In this document: positions 47,737 through 59,000 of the stretch, one piece after another
Numbering within the stretch: position 1 is the first letter of the stretch
Layout: the number at the start of each line of letters is the position of its first letter
Origin: Stropharia rugosoannulata
Lineage: Eukaryota > Basidiomycota > Agaricomycetes > Agaricales > Strophariaceae
DNA length: 64,000 nucleotides
NCBI GenBank assembly: GCA_028532985.1
Contig: JANCIK010000001.1
Span: 806,001 to 870,000, forward strand
Direction: 5' to 3'
The notes under the pieces: generated by a model
Databases searched by the model: none
Told to the model about the DNA's origin: nothing
Seen by the model: only the letters and a program-made list of their open reading frames with translations
Position numbers and translations under genes: made by a program

Positions 47737-49084
47737 CGCATTTGCGGGCGGGTGGGGAAGAGGGTGCCGGGAAAGAGGAATGCAGGCTGCGGTTCAGGAG
47801 GTCGTGGTCGTCGTCGCAGACAGTGGGGAAGGGATAATGGGGGTGATGGAGAGCGTCTCTTTGTTGTCCAGCTCCACTGCCTCGCTCAAGTCCGTGCGAA
47901 GTTTGCTGACTCAGCCCACTTCATCCCTTTTCCGGCGCCCTCCCCGAGTCATCTTCGTTCCCTGCCTGCACTCTGGCCCTGCTCCAGACATAATTACGCA
48001 GTCCACTACCCCGGAGCACCAGCTGACACCGGTCAATACATTTACCAATATTAGCATGAATGTCGCCATAAGATCGACATATGGGCGCCTTGCGCTATTT
48101 CACGGCGAGTCCTATACATGGACCCACAACTGGCGATCATGATCTCAACCGTCCTTCCAGGCTGGCCAGTGGGTATTACACCTAGGAAACGATGCTTACA
48201 GAATATGATAACTAACCGTCTCAGTTCCAATCATTTATGAAATGACTCTTCCAAAGTTTGCAGTTTTGATCAAGTTTTGATATCAATTTGTAACCCAGGC
48301 TACGGTATACTTGCGTTATACTGATCTTTACACTGTACAAGGACTGTTACCGCTATCGACAGTCAACTTCTTCAAATAACTCAGCTCCATCGTAGCTGGA
48401 CTTGACTTTTGCCATTTCAAGGCCAAAAAGGCAAAGTGCTGACTTGGTGCTGACGGGGTGCAACTCCTGACTATTAGCAGCTTATCATGCATGATCATTC
48501 ATGATAATTATCCTCTTCACAATTGTTTTAATCTATGGTTGAATAAGAATTTCACTGCGCGGCTATTTCTTCATGCAAACTTTATGGTGGTGCCTGATGA
48601 TATTAAAATCATTAAAGAGTCAGTCTATCTTACAAAATGTGTTATCTTCTCACAAAGTCCAAAAGCTGGTGTTTTCTTAGCTTAATTTTTACAATAACAC
48701 TACTTTTGGGGCAGTGAAGCTTCATTGTTGAACTTGTGGTCGAGACGTAATTAGCAGACATCGTTATGTCTGTGAGAAAAACTGACAAATCGTCGGTGCT
48801 TGGCGGCTAGCGCCCGCGTCCGATCCGCCGCAAACGATCCGTCGGCGAGACCAACGGAATGACAGGCTTTGGCAGAGAAAATTCTGCCCGCAGACCATTA
48901 TCGCAATGAAAGTGTTCTCTGTATTTTTTTCATGATCGACCTAAACCCGAGTAAGCGATTCATCCCCAGAGGGGCAAGACCTAATGTTAATTAACGGATT
49001 TGTCGATTATCAATAGATCTCGTACCACAACGTGAATTATAATCGCCCCTCAATTCTCTTTTTCCGACCATCACCTCCTTCGCA
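47737..49084. other. Divergent intergenic region between CCR4 and MVD1
   Basis: The first 200 bases are GC-rich and may be the 5' leader of CCR4. The remainder is AT-rich, without a recognisable gene. It must hold both promoters. Confidence 0.55.
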
Positions 49085-50414
49085 ATGTCGTCCGCAACCG
49101 TATACGAGGCGACCGCGTCTGCCCCCGTCAACATCGCCGTCATCAAGTACGCGTCTTCCTGATCTCCTTTTTCAGGTCGCTGATTGGCTTTAGATACTGG
49201 GGCAAGCGCGATACGAAGCTGATCCTGCCCACCAATTCGTCGTTATCCGTCACCCTTGATCAAGATCACTTGCGCTCGACGACGACATCGCGTGCGGACC
49301 CCTCGTTCGAGAAGGACCGTCTATGGCTGAATGGAAAGGAGGACGAGATCACCCCTGGCAGCCGTCTTGAGACGTGCATCAAGGAGATGAAGCGCCTGCG
49401 CAAGGAGAGTGTAGAGGATCTCGACCCCAGTGCAGCAAAGGTAAGTCCTCTTCTGCTTACTATGAATGGCCTACTAACGGCATGTAGCTCTCTACATTCA
49501 AAGTGCACATCGCGTCATATAACAACTTCCCCACCGCCGCAGGGCTCGCCTCGTCCGCCTCAGGCTTCGCCGCGCTCGTCGCCTCGCTCGCAAACCTTTA
49601 CACTTTGCCCGCCACGCCCTCCGAGCTTTCTCTCATCGCGCGGCAGGGATCAGGTAGCGCGTGCCGCTCACTCTTCGGCGGGTTCGTCGCGTGGCAGATG
49701 GGCGCCGACCCGCGCGGGTCTGACTCGCTCGCCGTAGAGGTCGCGCCGCAATCGCACTGGCCGCAGATGCACGCGCTCATCTGCGTCGTGAACGACGCCA
49801 AGAAGGGCACGAGCAGCACTAGCGGTATGCAGCGCACCGTCGAGACGTCGCCGCTGCTCCAGCACCGCATCGCGCACGTTGTCCCCGCTCGCATGGACGC
49901 GATCACCCAGGCCATCCGCGCGCGCGACTTCGACACGTTCGCGAAGATCACTATGGCCGACTCGAACCAGTTCCACGCGGTCGCGCTCGACACCGAGCCC
50001 CCTATCTTCTACATGAACGACGTGTCCCGTGCGATCATCGCGCTCATCGTCGAGTACAATCGCATCTCTGTCGCCGCGGGCAAGGGCTACAAGGCTGCCT
50101 ACACGTACGACGCTGGTCCCAACGCAGTCATCTACGCGCTCCAGGATAACATCCGCGAGGTCGCACAGCTCATTCTCAACTACTTCCCGCAGACGCCTGG
50201 AGATTTCAAGGATGTCCTGGGTATCTTTAATGGAGTCGCTGATATTAATGCCGAAGCGAAGCTGCCTAAGGGCTTCAATGAGGCAGTGGCCAAACGACAT
50301 GAAGTCGGCGCGGTTAAGGGACTTATTCATACCCGGGTGGGCGACGGACCGAGGAAGTTAGGCAGCGCAGAGGGACTGCTTGCATCTAATGGTTTACCGA
50401 AAACGTTGGCGTGA
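49085..50414 (+). CDS. MVD1: Diphosphomevalonate decarboxylase, 411 aa
   Basis: Converts mevalonate diphosphate to isopentenyl diphosphate with ATP, in the cytosolic mevalonate pathway to ergosterol and terpenoids. Exons 49085-49146, 49194-49440 and 49488-50414 give 412 codons in frame. GHMP-kinase-fold features: APVNIAVIKYWGKRD at the N-terminus, NSSLSVTL, and the phosphate-binding ASYNNFPTAAGLASSASGFA. SGSACRSLFGGFVAWQMG and a C-terminal DAGPNAVIY also match the family. Length matches other fungal enzymes. Coding DNA is very GC-rich with strong codon bias, which suggests high expression. Confidence 0.95.
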
Positions 50415-51779
50415 TGTACGAAACATGGATTTCACTAACCGATATACTTACTTTGTAGAGCGTGTGGTACGCTGCGTTGTTGGATAATATTAACAAGTCC
50501 TCATAGATTGTGTCCCGTGGTCATTGTCGATTCTCCTTTACTCTCTGTTGATCAATGAGCTAGCGGGAAAAACGAACGGAATGAACGTTCGCAGAGGGAC
50601 TGTATGCCCCTCATGGTTTTGTGAAAACGCCGAAGTGATTTACGCAGGATGAAACTCACGAACGGAATTATGTATAAGGCTTGTAAATTTAACAAGTCCA
50701 AGGATTGTGTTCTTTTGCAGTGACTATGATTCTCTCCCAGCCCTAAGGAGTATGGATAGTTGCGTGAACAGATATCATCAGAAACAGAATATCAGCTGGC
50801 ATCGGTACTATACTTGTGATAAGTATAGCGTTGATGTGGATGTATTAGTTTTCTATGTTTTGCAAGGTTCGAAAATTGACTGCATATATGCGCTTGACCT
50901 CTGCTTCATATACCTAATCCCTTGCTTTCAGCTTTCAGCCTAACCCTATTATTATATGATATGAACTTTACACGCTTCGTGTTCTTTTTCAGGTTCTTCA
51001 TATATCTTGGGTTCGTCTTCTAGTACGCTTCTTTGGCCCTGCGGTATCAAAGATGCTTACGCCGTTGGATGATGCTCCATGTTTCTTCGTTTCGATTATG
51101 GCACACAGCCATGCAGTGAGACCGCCGCGCGGAGGATTCAAACCTTTGTTTAGGTCGGTTGCAGACCCAACGATGCATGCCAGATAATCTTTGTCTGTCA
51201 TACATGCACACAGAAGTCATTATTAGACCACGAGTGTTCACTGTAGATGTGAGGAATTGAAGAACATGTCGACAGCAAACGTAAATTTAACTTGCATCCT
51301 GAGGAATGAGTCGTTATACTTCTTCCCGATCCTGGTACTTTTACATAGTCGTTGAGCCATCTCGGAATTAGATTTAGATCTAATGTTTTTTTGGCTTTGA
51401 AACGTCTAGTAATTGCATATATTGTGCTTGGACTCGACTTCCAAGCCAAATTTACCATCTTGAAGCTGCATTCTCGATTTTGATGCTGTTACATAGTCGT
51501 TTAAAACATCGGTGTTGTTGATATCCTTTGAATTCAATGAAGTATCGTGTCGTGCACCCAAGTTTAGAACACGATGGGTGAGCTGGCGGGCGAAACAAAC
51601 GGAGGGTGTATAATTGGTGTTACGACAGCGGAGAAAGGGAGAGAAAGGGGCCGGCAAGGGGCTGGGGAAGAAGTGTGAGAATGATGCGGTCACCGTTAGA
51701 GTTCGTCCGATCCGTCTGTTGTGGCGACTTATAAGGCGATACCCTGGTCCAAGTTCCTGGCGGCGGCGAGGTCTCTGAC
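50415..51779. other. Intergenic region
   Basis: 3' end of MVD1 and promoter of the F-box gene. AT-rich, and open frames lack recognisable motifs. Confidence 0.5.
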
Positions 51780-53779
51780 ATGCTTTCTTCCTCCTACGCT
51801 ATTGACATCCACTCGTCATGGGCGCTGCTGCCGGGCGACCTGCTCATCGAGATCGCTCAGTTCCTTGACACCCGGCATGATCTGCTAAGCCTCTGTCTCA
51901 CAGTGAGTCTTCGTCAGATCGCATACATGATATTGGATATGCAGCGCGTACTGCAGGCTTCGATGTCTTCCGTCTTGCACCATCGCTGATCTGCTTCCCA
52001 GTCAAAGCATGCCTTCGCCAGCGTCTCTTCCATCCTCTACGAGTCTGTCGCCTTGGAGTCGGCGGAGCAATGTCATCTCACTCTCGGCATGCTCGCGAAA
52101 AATCCCAGCATTGCCCGGCACGTCCGACATCTCACTGTGAGGCCTAGGTCGAGGTACCAAGCGTATTTGACGTTGTTGCAAAATGAGGTTGCATCAGCGG
52201 CCGTGAGGAGGACCGCAGGTTCGAAATGTCTCGACGCGCTGGTGGACTTCAGATGGGACGCGGATGAATTTCCCTATCACGACGATATGTGGTTTGCACT
52301 TCGGGTTGGGTGTGTCGTCTTGATGCCGTATCGACGGGTCGGGCCCTCATTTATTGCCGCAGATGTCCACAGTTACGATATATCGGTACCTCTGTCGGCG
52401 TAGGACTCCCTCGAGCGAACAGCCATGTCAGTATTTTGAAGCACGAATGGCACTAGGCTCATTATTCCGCAGCTCTTCGACTTTCATTCGCTCAAAGGTT
52501 TCTACCTGACCTTCAAGCATGGGTTTTACGAGCATCACACAGATCTGTTTATCGATGGTTTGTGTTGCCCTTTTCTCTACGATTGGTGCTAAATGGTGTT
52601 TCAATAGATGAGGATCCCCTATATCGACAAATGTGCACCATGCTCGTTGACCGTAGTCCGAATCTCGAGGAGCTCGGAATAGACGGATATTCTACCGTGC
52701 CGGCCGACGTGCACTTCTTTCTTCAAGGCCACTGGCCGAGCTTGCGCAAGCTCTGTCTTGGAGACGTATGTGTCGACTGGTTTCCACGCGCTATCAACCC
52801 GAACGAGAAACGGCCGTTTATCTTATTCCTCGAGAGACATCCACAGCTGCAGGTGCTTGGCCTCTCGCGGCATTCCATCCAGCCTACAAATTTTACAGCG
52901 CTAGATCGCAATGCCCTGGCGTGTGTAACCCACTTTTCTGGAACCCACCAACAGCTACATGCCCTGTCGCACCTGCACAGTGGTATCCAGGCCGTCGCGT
53001 TCCGTGACCCAGTCGAAACACGAGACGTGTCTCCACCAACTGTAGCTAGCCTTCTGCGCGAGCTTCCCAAGCTCACGCGACTCAAAATTGCATTTGCTTT
53101 GCATTCGACGTACGACAGCGGCAACCTGCTCCGCGCACTCATACACGCTGCACCGCGGCTACGAGCGCTTGAACTCACATGTGCCCATAAACCATCCTTC
53201 CAGCTCGATGCATTCGCGAAGACGATCCGTGGGTTCGCGCGCCTTCGGTCTCTGCACCTCGCCGTTGTCCGGTACCCAGGCGACGAGCCGCTCGCGGCAG
53301 GCGCAGCGCGGATTGCGCGGAGCAACCCTCGCCTCGCACGCTTCTCGCTGACGTTCATTCCGCCCATGTATCCTGTCCCGCTTCCCCTTGCCTACGCATT
53401 CGCCCTGCCCACGAGGGACGGCTTTGCATTGCCACTGCCATTTCCAGTTCGTGCGACGGGCACTTTCGAAGTGACATTGGACGAGCACGGGCTGCCGCTC
53501 GAGCTGGCTGCCGTGGAGCACAGCCGGATTACATGGCCCTTAGGCCTAGGGGTACTAAGGCGTATGAAGCGGTATCGGCGGGACTTGCGCCCATTGGGAG
53601 ACCCTAGGCGGCGGAAGACAGGATTACGCGGCATGGTGGGTCTGGCTCTGGAGCGGAACGCAGCAGGTGATGAGATGCGGATGATGATTTTCTGTGCGTT
53701 CCTAGCTCTGCTTGCTGCATGTGGGGTTGTCACAAATGGGATGAAGAAGGCGGCTCTAGCAGCGGAGATGGCTATGTAA
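51780..53779 (+). CDS. F-box protein with leucine-rich region, 583 aa
   Basis: Likely substrate receptor of an SCF ubiquitin ligase; target unknown. Five exons: 51780-51902, 52002-52309, 52363-52426, 52473-52557 and 52608-53779 (584 codons in frame). The F-box-like start is WALLPGDLLIEIAQFLDTRH, then SLCLTSKHAFASVSSILYES. Degenerate leucine-rich stretches follow: SPNLEELGIDGY, WPSLRKLCLGD, HPQLQVLGLSRH, LPKLTRLKIAF, APRLRALELT, FARLRSLHLAV. The layout is typical of the expanded Agaricomycete F-box families. A hydrophobic segment near the C-terminus (MMIFCAFLALLAACGVV) could be a membrane anchor, which is unusual. Confidence 0.8.
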
Positions 53780-54008
53780 GTAATATCTGCTAGACGACAT
53801 CTACTTTATGTGTCTATTATTTCATAGTCGGATGTAAACTTAGTGTATTTATATGTAGTATATTTTGTTGTATTTGTATCATTATCTACTCATTGCAAAT
53901 ATGAATCATTACTACTTGTCTTGAGATTACATCGGATGTCCGGTGGTAAAGGAGATCGTAAATTAGAGTCCCGTGTAGGTACAGACCAGACTGAGCGAGA
54001 TAACTTGG

Positions 54009-55290
54009 TCAGAGTAATAAATATGTTACTAGGCAAGCAGTCGATACGAAAATGAAGTATAAGACCGTCGACTGGTGGTAACGGACTCCCCAGCCAGTTA
54101 ATGAGTGAGTCAAGGATTTATCGGTCGCCGACGATCCGGGGGCAGAAGATGTCATCGTGAAAGTTGGAAGCGACGTGTTAATGGGTCCATCTGCATCGGT
54201 GTAGTTGATATACTGCTTTCCAAGGTTGTTGATGATGCCATTCTGGTCCATTAATGCATTGTTCTGTACACGGTTTGAAGTTAGCAAGTTGGTATGTATT
54301 TCAAGCAAAAGATTGTTCCTACATTGTTCACAAGAGTAGGATCTTTTTGGGCCCCAAACCATGCGTATCTCTCTACAAAGTCGGCGCCATCCAGGAAACT
54401 CTGGGTCGCGTTCATGAATGAAACAACCTCGTCCAGAGAACACACGTTGTTGGGGTCAACATAGTCCTGACATGCCCACTCCGTTACCCATACGGGTTTT
54501 TGGAAGGTGTTGTGAAAGTCCTCGACATATAGTTGGAACGCTGTCGCATTTGTTCCGTACCAGTCTGTGAAGAGTTAGAAGTGAGCATGCCTTCAAGCCA
54601 CTCGAAACATGAAACTTACGAAGAGGAATGAAGTCTATGGTACAAGCGCTGTTACATACAGTAATGAAGTTTTGCAGCCAAGTCTTTCCCGTCGGGGAGC
54701 TGGACGGTCCTGGGCTTCCCAGGCGGTAGCCTGATGCGCGAAGTGGCTCGACGTAAGTCTTCCACAGCTCTACGCCTTCTTCAACAGTCAGATTCGCTTG
54801 GCTTGCTAATTCTGGCCTGAATACTATTGGTTCAGCTGTTCAGATGCCATAGACTGCAAGCAGCGTACTCATTCATCCCCAGGACAGTTGTAACTTTCGG
54901 CGTCATTGTCTGAAGTACTTGTTTAGCAGTATCGGTCCACATGCTGATTGATTGATTCCCCCAGAACATAGGCACAAACTCGATGTTGTTGTCGACTGGG
55001 TAAACAGACCATGTGTAGTACCTATTATCAACACTTTTGAGAAAAATTGGTGGTAGAATTTGCCAGTAATCGACACACCATGTCACTCTTCCAGTGCCCT
55101 CGAATTGCTTCAAGCTTAAGGTAGCACCGTTGGCCCAGCCCAGACCAGCCTTTGAGACCATATTCATAGAAGTTGGTACATTATCTGTTTGTCGCCCGTA
55201 AAACGTGCTTGCTGCATATCCGTGCCTCGCCCAGAGCAGAATTTGAACGGCGAACAGCCAAAGCGACGTAAAAGAATGCCAAACAGACAT
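54009..55290 (-). CDS. GH128-type (Asl1-like) endo-beta-1,3-glucanase, 371 aa
   Basis: Four minus-strand exons: 55290-54869, 54816-54620, 54564-54323 and 54263-54009 (372 codons in frame). N-terminal signal segment (SFTSLWLFAVQILLWARHGYA). Family motifs: KAGLGWANG, YYTWSVYP, EFVPMFWG, TVLGMNE (split by an intron), IDFIPLHWYG and WVTEWACQDYV. The Glu of MNE and the Glu of TEWA are the expected catalytic pair. The C-terminus is a Ser/Thr-rich stretch followed by a hydrophobic tail (LYFIFVSTACLVTYLLL), so it may be a GPI-anchored cell-wall enzyme. Inferred role: remodelling or breakdown of beta-1,3-glucan. An upstream in-frame ATG at 55311 is also possible. Confidence 0.85.
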
Positions 55291-55885
55291 AATATCGAGC
55301 TTCCAAAGCACGTAAGTCGCGTTGAGTGTTTGTGGGGTATGTAGAAAGAAGGTACTAAAAACGCTTCAACGTTCATGTCGGAGTGGATTATGTATGTAAT
55401 TGACGTCTCCACTGCACTCAAGCCACATGTCGCCAATTGGTGGTATGTTTTCCCAAGGACCATGCCCCTACTGTGCCTGCGCATCTCCACCGTCAGATGA
55501 AGTGGATACATACTATTGAGCATCAGCGAATGACGTAGAACATAGCCTTCAGTGCTGATAGTAATTAGAAATTAATAGAGATTTCATTTGCAGAAGGGCC
55601 TTCAGCTGATCCATTTCGAGTAGGTCGCAGCACGAATCAAAGGAGTCATTCAAGGAGTTAATGATGGAGGTCAAGGTCGAACCTGAGGGAGGGTTCGTTA
55701 ATGGTGCCTTGAATGTCGGGCAACACCGGTGGCTGTGTATCCCTAAACTTGTCCCGAACTTTGACATGAACTTCGACACGTTGACCTCACAAGTTGTTCC
55801 AAAGTTGTTTCCTTGCAGTTAGGATCATTGAACTACCATTGTTTTATGCTGTCTCTGGTCTCTTCAAGACTTCTCGACACCATTA
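55291..55885. other. Divergent intergenic region
   Basis: Between the GH128 gene (-) and the pterin-dehydratase-like gene (+). No gene recognised. Confidence 0.5.
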
Positions 55886-56639
55886 ATGTCCTCCCAATAC
55901 TTCATTTCCGCCATCCGTGCAACAACAACCACATCTCGCCGCGCGCTAAACGGTTATCCTCGTTATGTATTCTTGCGATCTTTAGCAACATCAACTCCAC
56001 ATAGTACTCGCTCGTTCAGCTCTGAAGCAAACCAAAATGAGCACGTAGCCTCGGACCTCGCGCGGAGTGCTCCATCGCTAGAGTACCCGCCTAACGAACA
56101 GAAAGGCGTCCTCAAACAGCTCTTAAAGACCGACGTTCAATTGTATCTCTATCCCTTACTCTGTCATGGCTGGAAGCTGAATTCGGGCTCGGTGATACTT
56201 CAAAAATGCATTTACTGAAATCACTGGCTTATCGTAACCCGCCTGTTTCTCAGGATCAATCATTGGCACTTACTCGTAGTCTGGTATTCAGAGGACCCAT
56301 CTCTGCGCGTAAATTTTTGATTAAGCTTCTTGAGGCTGAAGAAACGCTATGGGTCTGTCAGGAACTCTAGGATAAAATGCACTCAAACTGACTCTTCTGC
56401 AGCATCATGCAGATTCAATACGTCTGAATGGAGAGAAACGACCTACATTGGATGTCACAGTTCAGACGCATGATACAGTTCCTCCTGGGCTGAGTTTGCA
56501 AGACGTCCGGCTGGCTGTTAATCTTGAAAAGACCTATCGAGAAGGAGAGTTTGGCCTCATCAAAGGGAAGTTAGCTATACAGAATCCAACTGCAATATCC
56601 GCGGAAGCTATGGAGAAGCTGCTAAATTTATTTCCCTGA
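55886..56639 (+). CDS. Probable mitochondrial pterin-4a-carbinolamine-dehydratase-like protein
   Basis: The N-terminus looks like a mitochondrial presequence: no acidic residues, many Arg and Ser, ending TRSFSS. The rest has LLCHGWKL near the middle, then, after an intron at about 56353-56402, LWHHADSIRLNGEKRPTLDV, TVQTHD and PGLSLQDVRLAV. The order GW...L, HHAD/HHP, TTHD-like and GLT..D is that of pterin-4a-carbinolamine dehydratases, but the match is weak. The frame carrying HGWKLN and the frame continuing GLGDTSKMHLLKSLAYRNPP differ by two positions near 56175. Either a short intron, which I could not place, or a frameshift lies there. Confidence 0.5.
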
Positions 56640-56770
56640 GACAAAGGGGTTCCGGATATCGATACCAGGCGCAATTACTTAGCATTCAGTGATACCGTAA
56701 CTTGAAAAATAAAGATATTAATACAAGTGTGTAGGCTTGTCATTTATATTTCTCAATGCTTTAATTTCCG

Positions 56771-57877
56771 TCAAGCGGTTATGAAGGCCTGAAGCTGTTT
56801 CACCAACGGTGAAGCATCTCCCAAACTTATACTCTCCACTGCAACATCGTCGCGCATGTGCTCCTCATTTTTTGTCCCCGATAGTGGAACAACGCCCTCA
56901 GTCTGTGCAAACTTGTATACCGCCTGAGCCGGGGTCATGTTGGATAATGTAGCAAGTTGAAGCAGCGCTGGATGCCTGAGTAAGCTAGGGGAGCCCGTAA
57001 GGGTCCAGAAAGACCTGGTTTAGTCGTCGTGAGCTGTTGCACGAGAGTTACCTCAATGCACACATACTGATACATGATCCCGCTATCCCGGCATAGCGTA
57101 AGGACGGCTTGATCCCAGCCATTTCCCTCAAACCATCGGTTTTGAACCACCTGCACCTTCCGCACTTCCGACAGGCGCACGATAAGGCGTGCGCTGTATG
57201 TGTTGCTGACACCAATAAGCCGCACCTTACCTGCATCCTGCAGTTCTGCAAGCGTGGTCCATGCCTCCAGGGTCTGTTCCTCCGTCTGCAGAGGTGAATG
57301 AAGCAGGTAGCTGTCTAAGTATGTCGTGTGCAGATTTGCGAGTGATTTCTGAAAAGACGTTGTGACTTGTATCGGGACAGTATCCGAGGGATTGTAAGGC
57401 AGAGGCTGCGACTGATCCTGGCCGTCTATGGAAGTGAACCTGATTTAATGGCTTAAGATTGATTAAGTACTCGTGTACGAGCGGAATTAAGTACTTTGTT
57501 TGCAAAAACAACTCCTCACGACCAATTTTGTGCTTTTCTTTTAGTTCGAGGAGCGCCGCGCCAACGAGATCCTCGCTGCAGTCACGAAGATATCAGCTTT
57601 ACTCTGCAAAGTGCCAGGTGAACTACGTAAGGTACCGGTAATGTTTTGGTTGGCATGCTATGTTGAAATAGGGTGTGCTTATCAGAACATCGTAGGAGAC
57701 AGGAAGAGTGATGTACCAGTGTCAATGGCCTTGAATCCATTCAATACCGCACTCACGACGAGCTTCGTCGTCTGCTCCTTTTTCCTGTAATGTTGTAAAA
57801 AAAAAAAAAAAAAAGCTTATTATTTGATTGGATCATACCCACCATGCAGTTCCATAGATAATCGTTGACAACGACAT
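56771..57877 (-). CDS. Aldo/keto reductase, 273 aa
   Basis: NADPH-dependent oxidoreductase; substrate unknown. Six minus-strand exons: 57877-57843, 57784-57717, 57657-57636 (22 nt), 57575-57495, 57439-57068 and 57014-56771 (274 codons in frame). The catalytic tetrad can be read: Asp in FKAIDTACQP, Tyr in KHYRED, Lys in LFLQTK and His in SYLLHSP. GKVRLIGVSNTY and VVPLSGTKNEEH are usual cofactor-side motifs. The N-terminus (STIIYGTAWKKEQT) is short but typical of this fungal subgroup. The first intron carries an A/T homopolymer of about 18 bases (57797-57814). Confidence 0.88.
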
Positions 57878-57968
57878 CTCTATGGCCTAAGTAGCGTCAA
57901 TTTGAATGCACAAGAAGTGGCATAGGGGGATGACGTAATGACACACAACGACTGGAAGTACGCGGCGT

Positions 57969-57981
57969 TTCCCGAATGTTC
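57969..57981. promoter_or_regulatory. Perfect heat-shock element, hsp20 copy 3
   Basis: TTCCCGAATGTTC fits TTCnnGAAnnTTC exactly. It is the reverse complement of the 13-mer upstream of copies 1 and 2, and the only distal element of this gene. It lies 216 bases before the ATG. Confidence 0.85.
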
Positions 57982-58196
57982 TTTACGCATACCGAATTTG
58001 CCAGTCATCCATGTTCTTTCTGGTGACGTCTATCTTGAGTTCATTCGAGAAATTCTACATTGTTCTGGATTCAGTTATGTCCTAGTATAAGTACTGGGCG
58101 AACGGTACCGCCCTCATCAGTAATACAATTCGTCGCATCTGAACAAAGCCTCAACAAAGCCTACTATTCGCAACTCGACTACAGCTCTCAGATACC

Positions 58197-58784
58197 ATGT
58201 CGAACGTTTTCTTCTACGAGCCTTTCTACGACTTTGACCGCTTATTCGACCAAGCGCTCTCTTCTCGTCAGGGTCGCTCTGGACAATCCAATCAAGTCCA
58301 GCGAAACACTGATGGCCCAGTCGATGGCGCGGTCAGGCTTTTCAAGCCAAGGTAAGCGCTTGGACGTTTCAAAAAATTGTAGCAAAATGATAACCCCTAA
58401 TGCAATACAGGATGGACCTTCACGAAGATACAGAGAAGAATATTGTGACCGCCTCTTTCGAGCTTCCCGGTGTCGAGAAGCAGGATGTGCAGATCGACGT
58501 GCACAACAACCGTCTGACTGTCGCCGCAGAGACAAAGCAGTCGAAAGACTTTGAAGAAGGCGGCTATGCAGTGCGTGAGCGTCGATTTGGCAAATTCTCG
58601 CGTACATTACAGCTTCCTCAGGGCGTGAAGGTTTGTTGTATTCTTTTCCGAGGTGAAATAGTTCTAACTCATACATTATTTACAGGACGAAGACATTAAA
58701 GCGTCGATGGAGAACGGCCTGCTCACAATCACCTTCCCCAAGGCTTCTGCTGAGACAGCGCCTAAAAAGATTGCGATTGCATAA
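58197..58784 (+). CDS. Small heat-shock protein Hsp20, copy 3 (157 aa)
   Basis: Exons 58197-58351, 58411-58630 and 58686-58784. Same exon lengths (155, 220 and 99 nt) as copy 2. N-terminus MSNVFFYEPFYDFDRLFDQA, then FELPGVEKQDVQIDVHNNRL, RRFGKFSRTLQLPQGVK, MENGLLTITFPK and KKIAIA at the end. It lies 24 kb from copy 2 in the opposite orientation. A proximal element TTCGAGAAATTC (58044-58055) is one base short of the perfect proximal element of copy 2. TATA-like GTATAAGTA lies near 58086. Confidence 0.93.
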
Positions 58785-59000
58785 ACACATTTGTCCCTCT
58801 CCTCCAATTACGCTACCTGTCAATTGCTGTTTTGTATCCATTTTCGTTTTTGTATCACTAGTGTTCTTCGACTGTAATAGTTATCATATAATTGCAATTT
58901 CTAGTCAAGCATAAAAAATATTGAAAGTTACACAAAGCTATTTAACAGTTGTCCTGAATGGTAAACGAGCCGCACCGAAGTTAATGTAAAAAGTCGACGT

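Noticed and set aside
49668..50330. 220-codon open frame on the minus strand inside MVD1
   Set aside because: Produced by the strong GC-rich codon bias of MVD1; it has no motif and lies entirely within a conserved exon.
52723..53367. 214-codon minus-strand frame inside the F-box gene
   Set aside because: Arg/Ser-rich shadow of a GC-rich coding exon; the plus strand carries the leucine-rich pattern.
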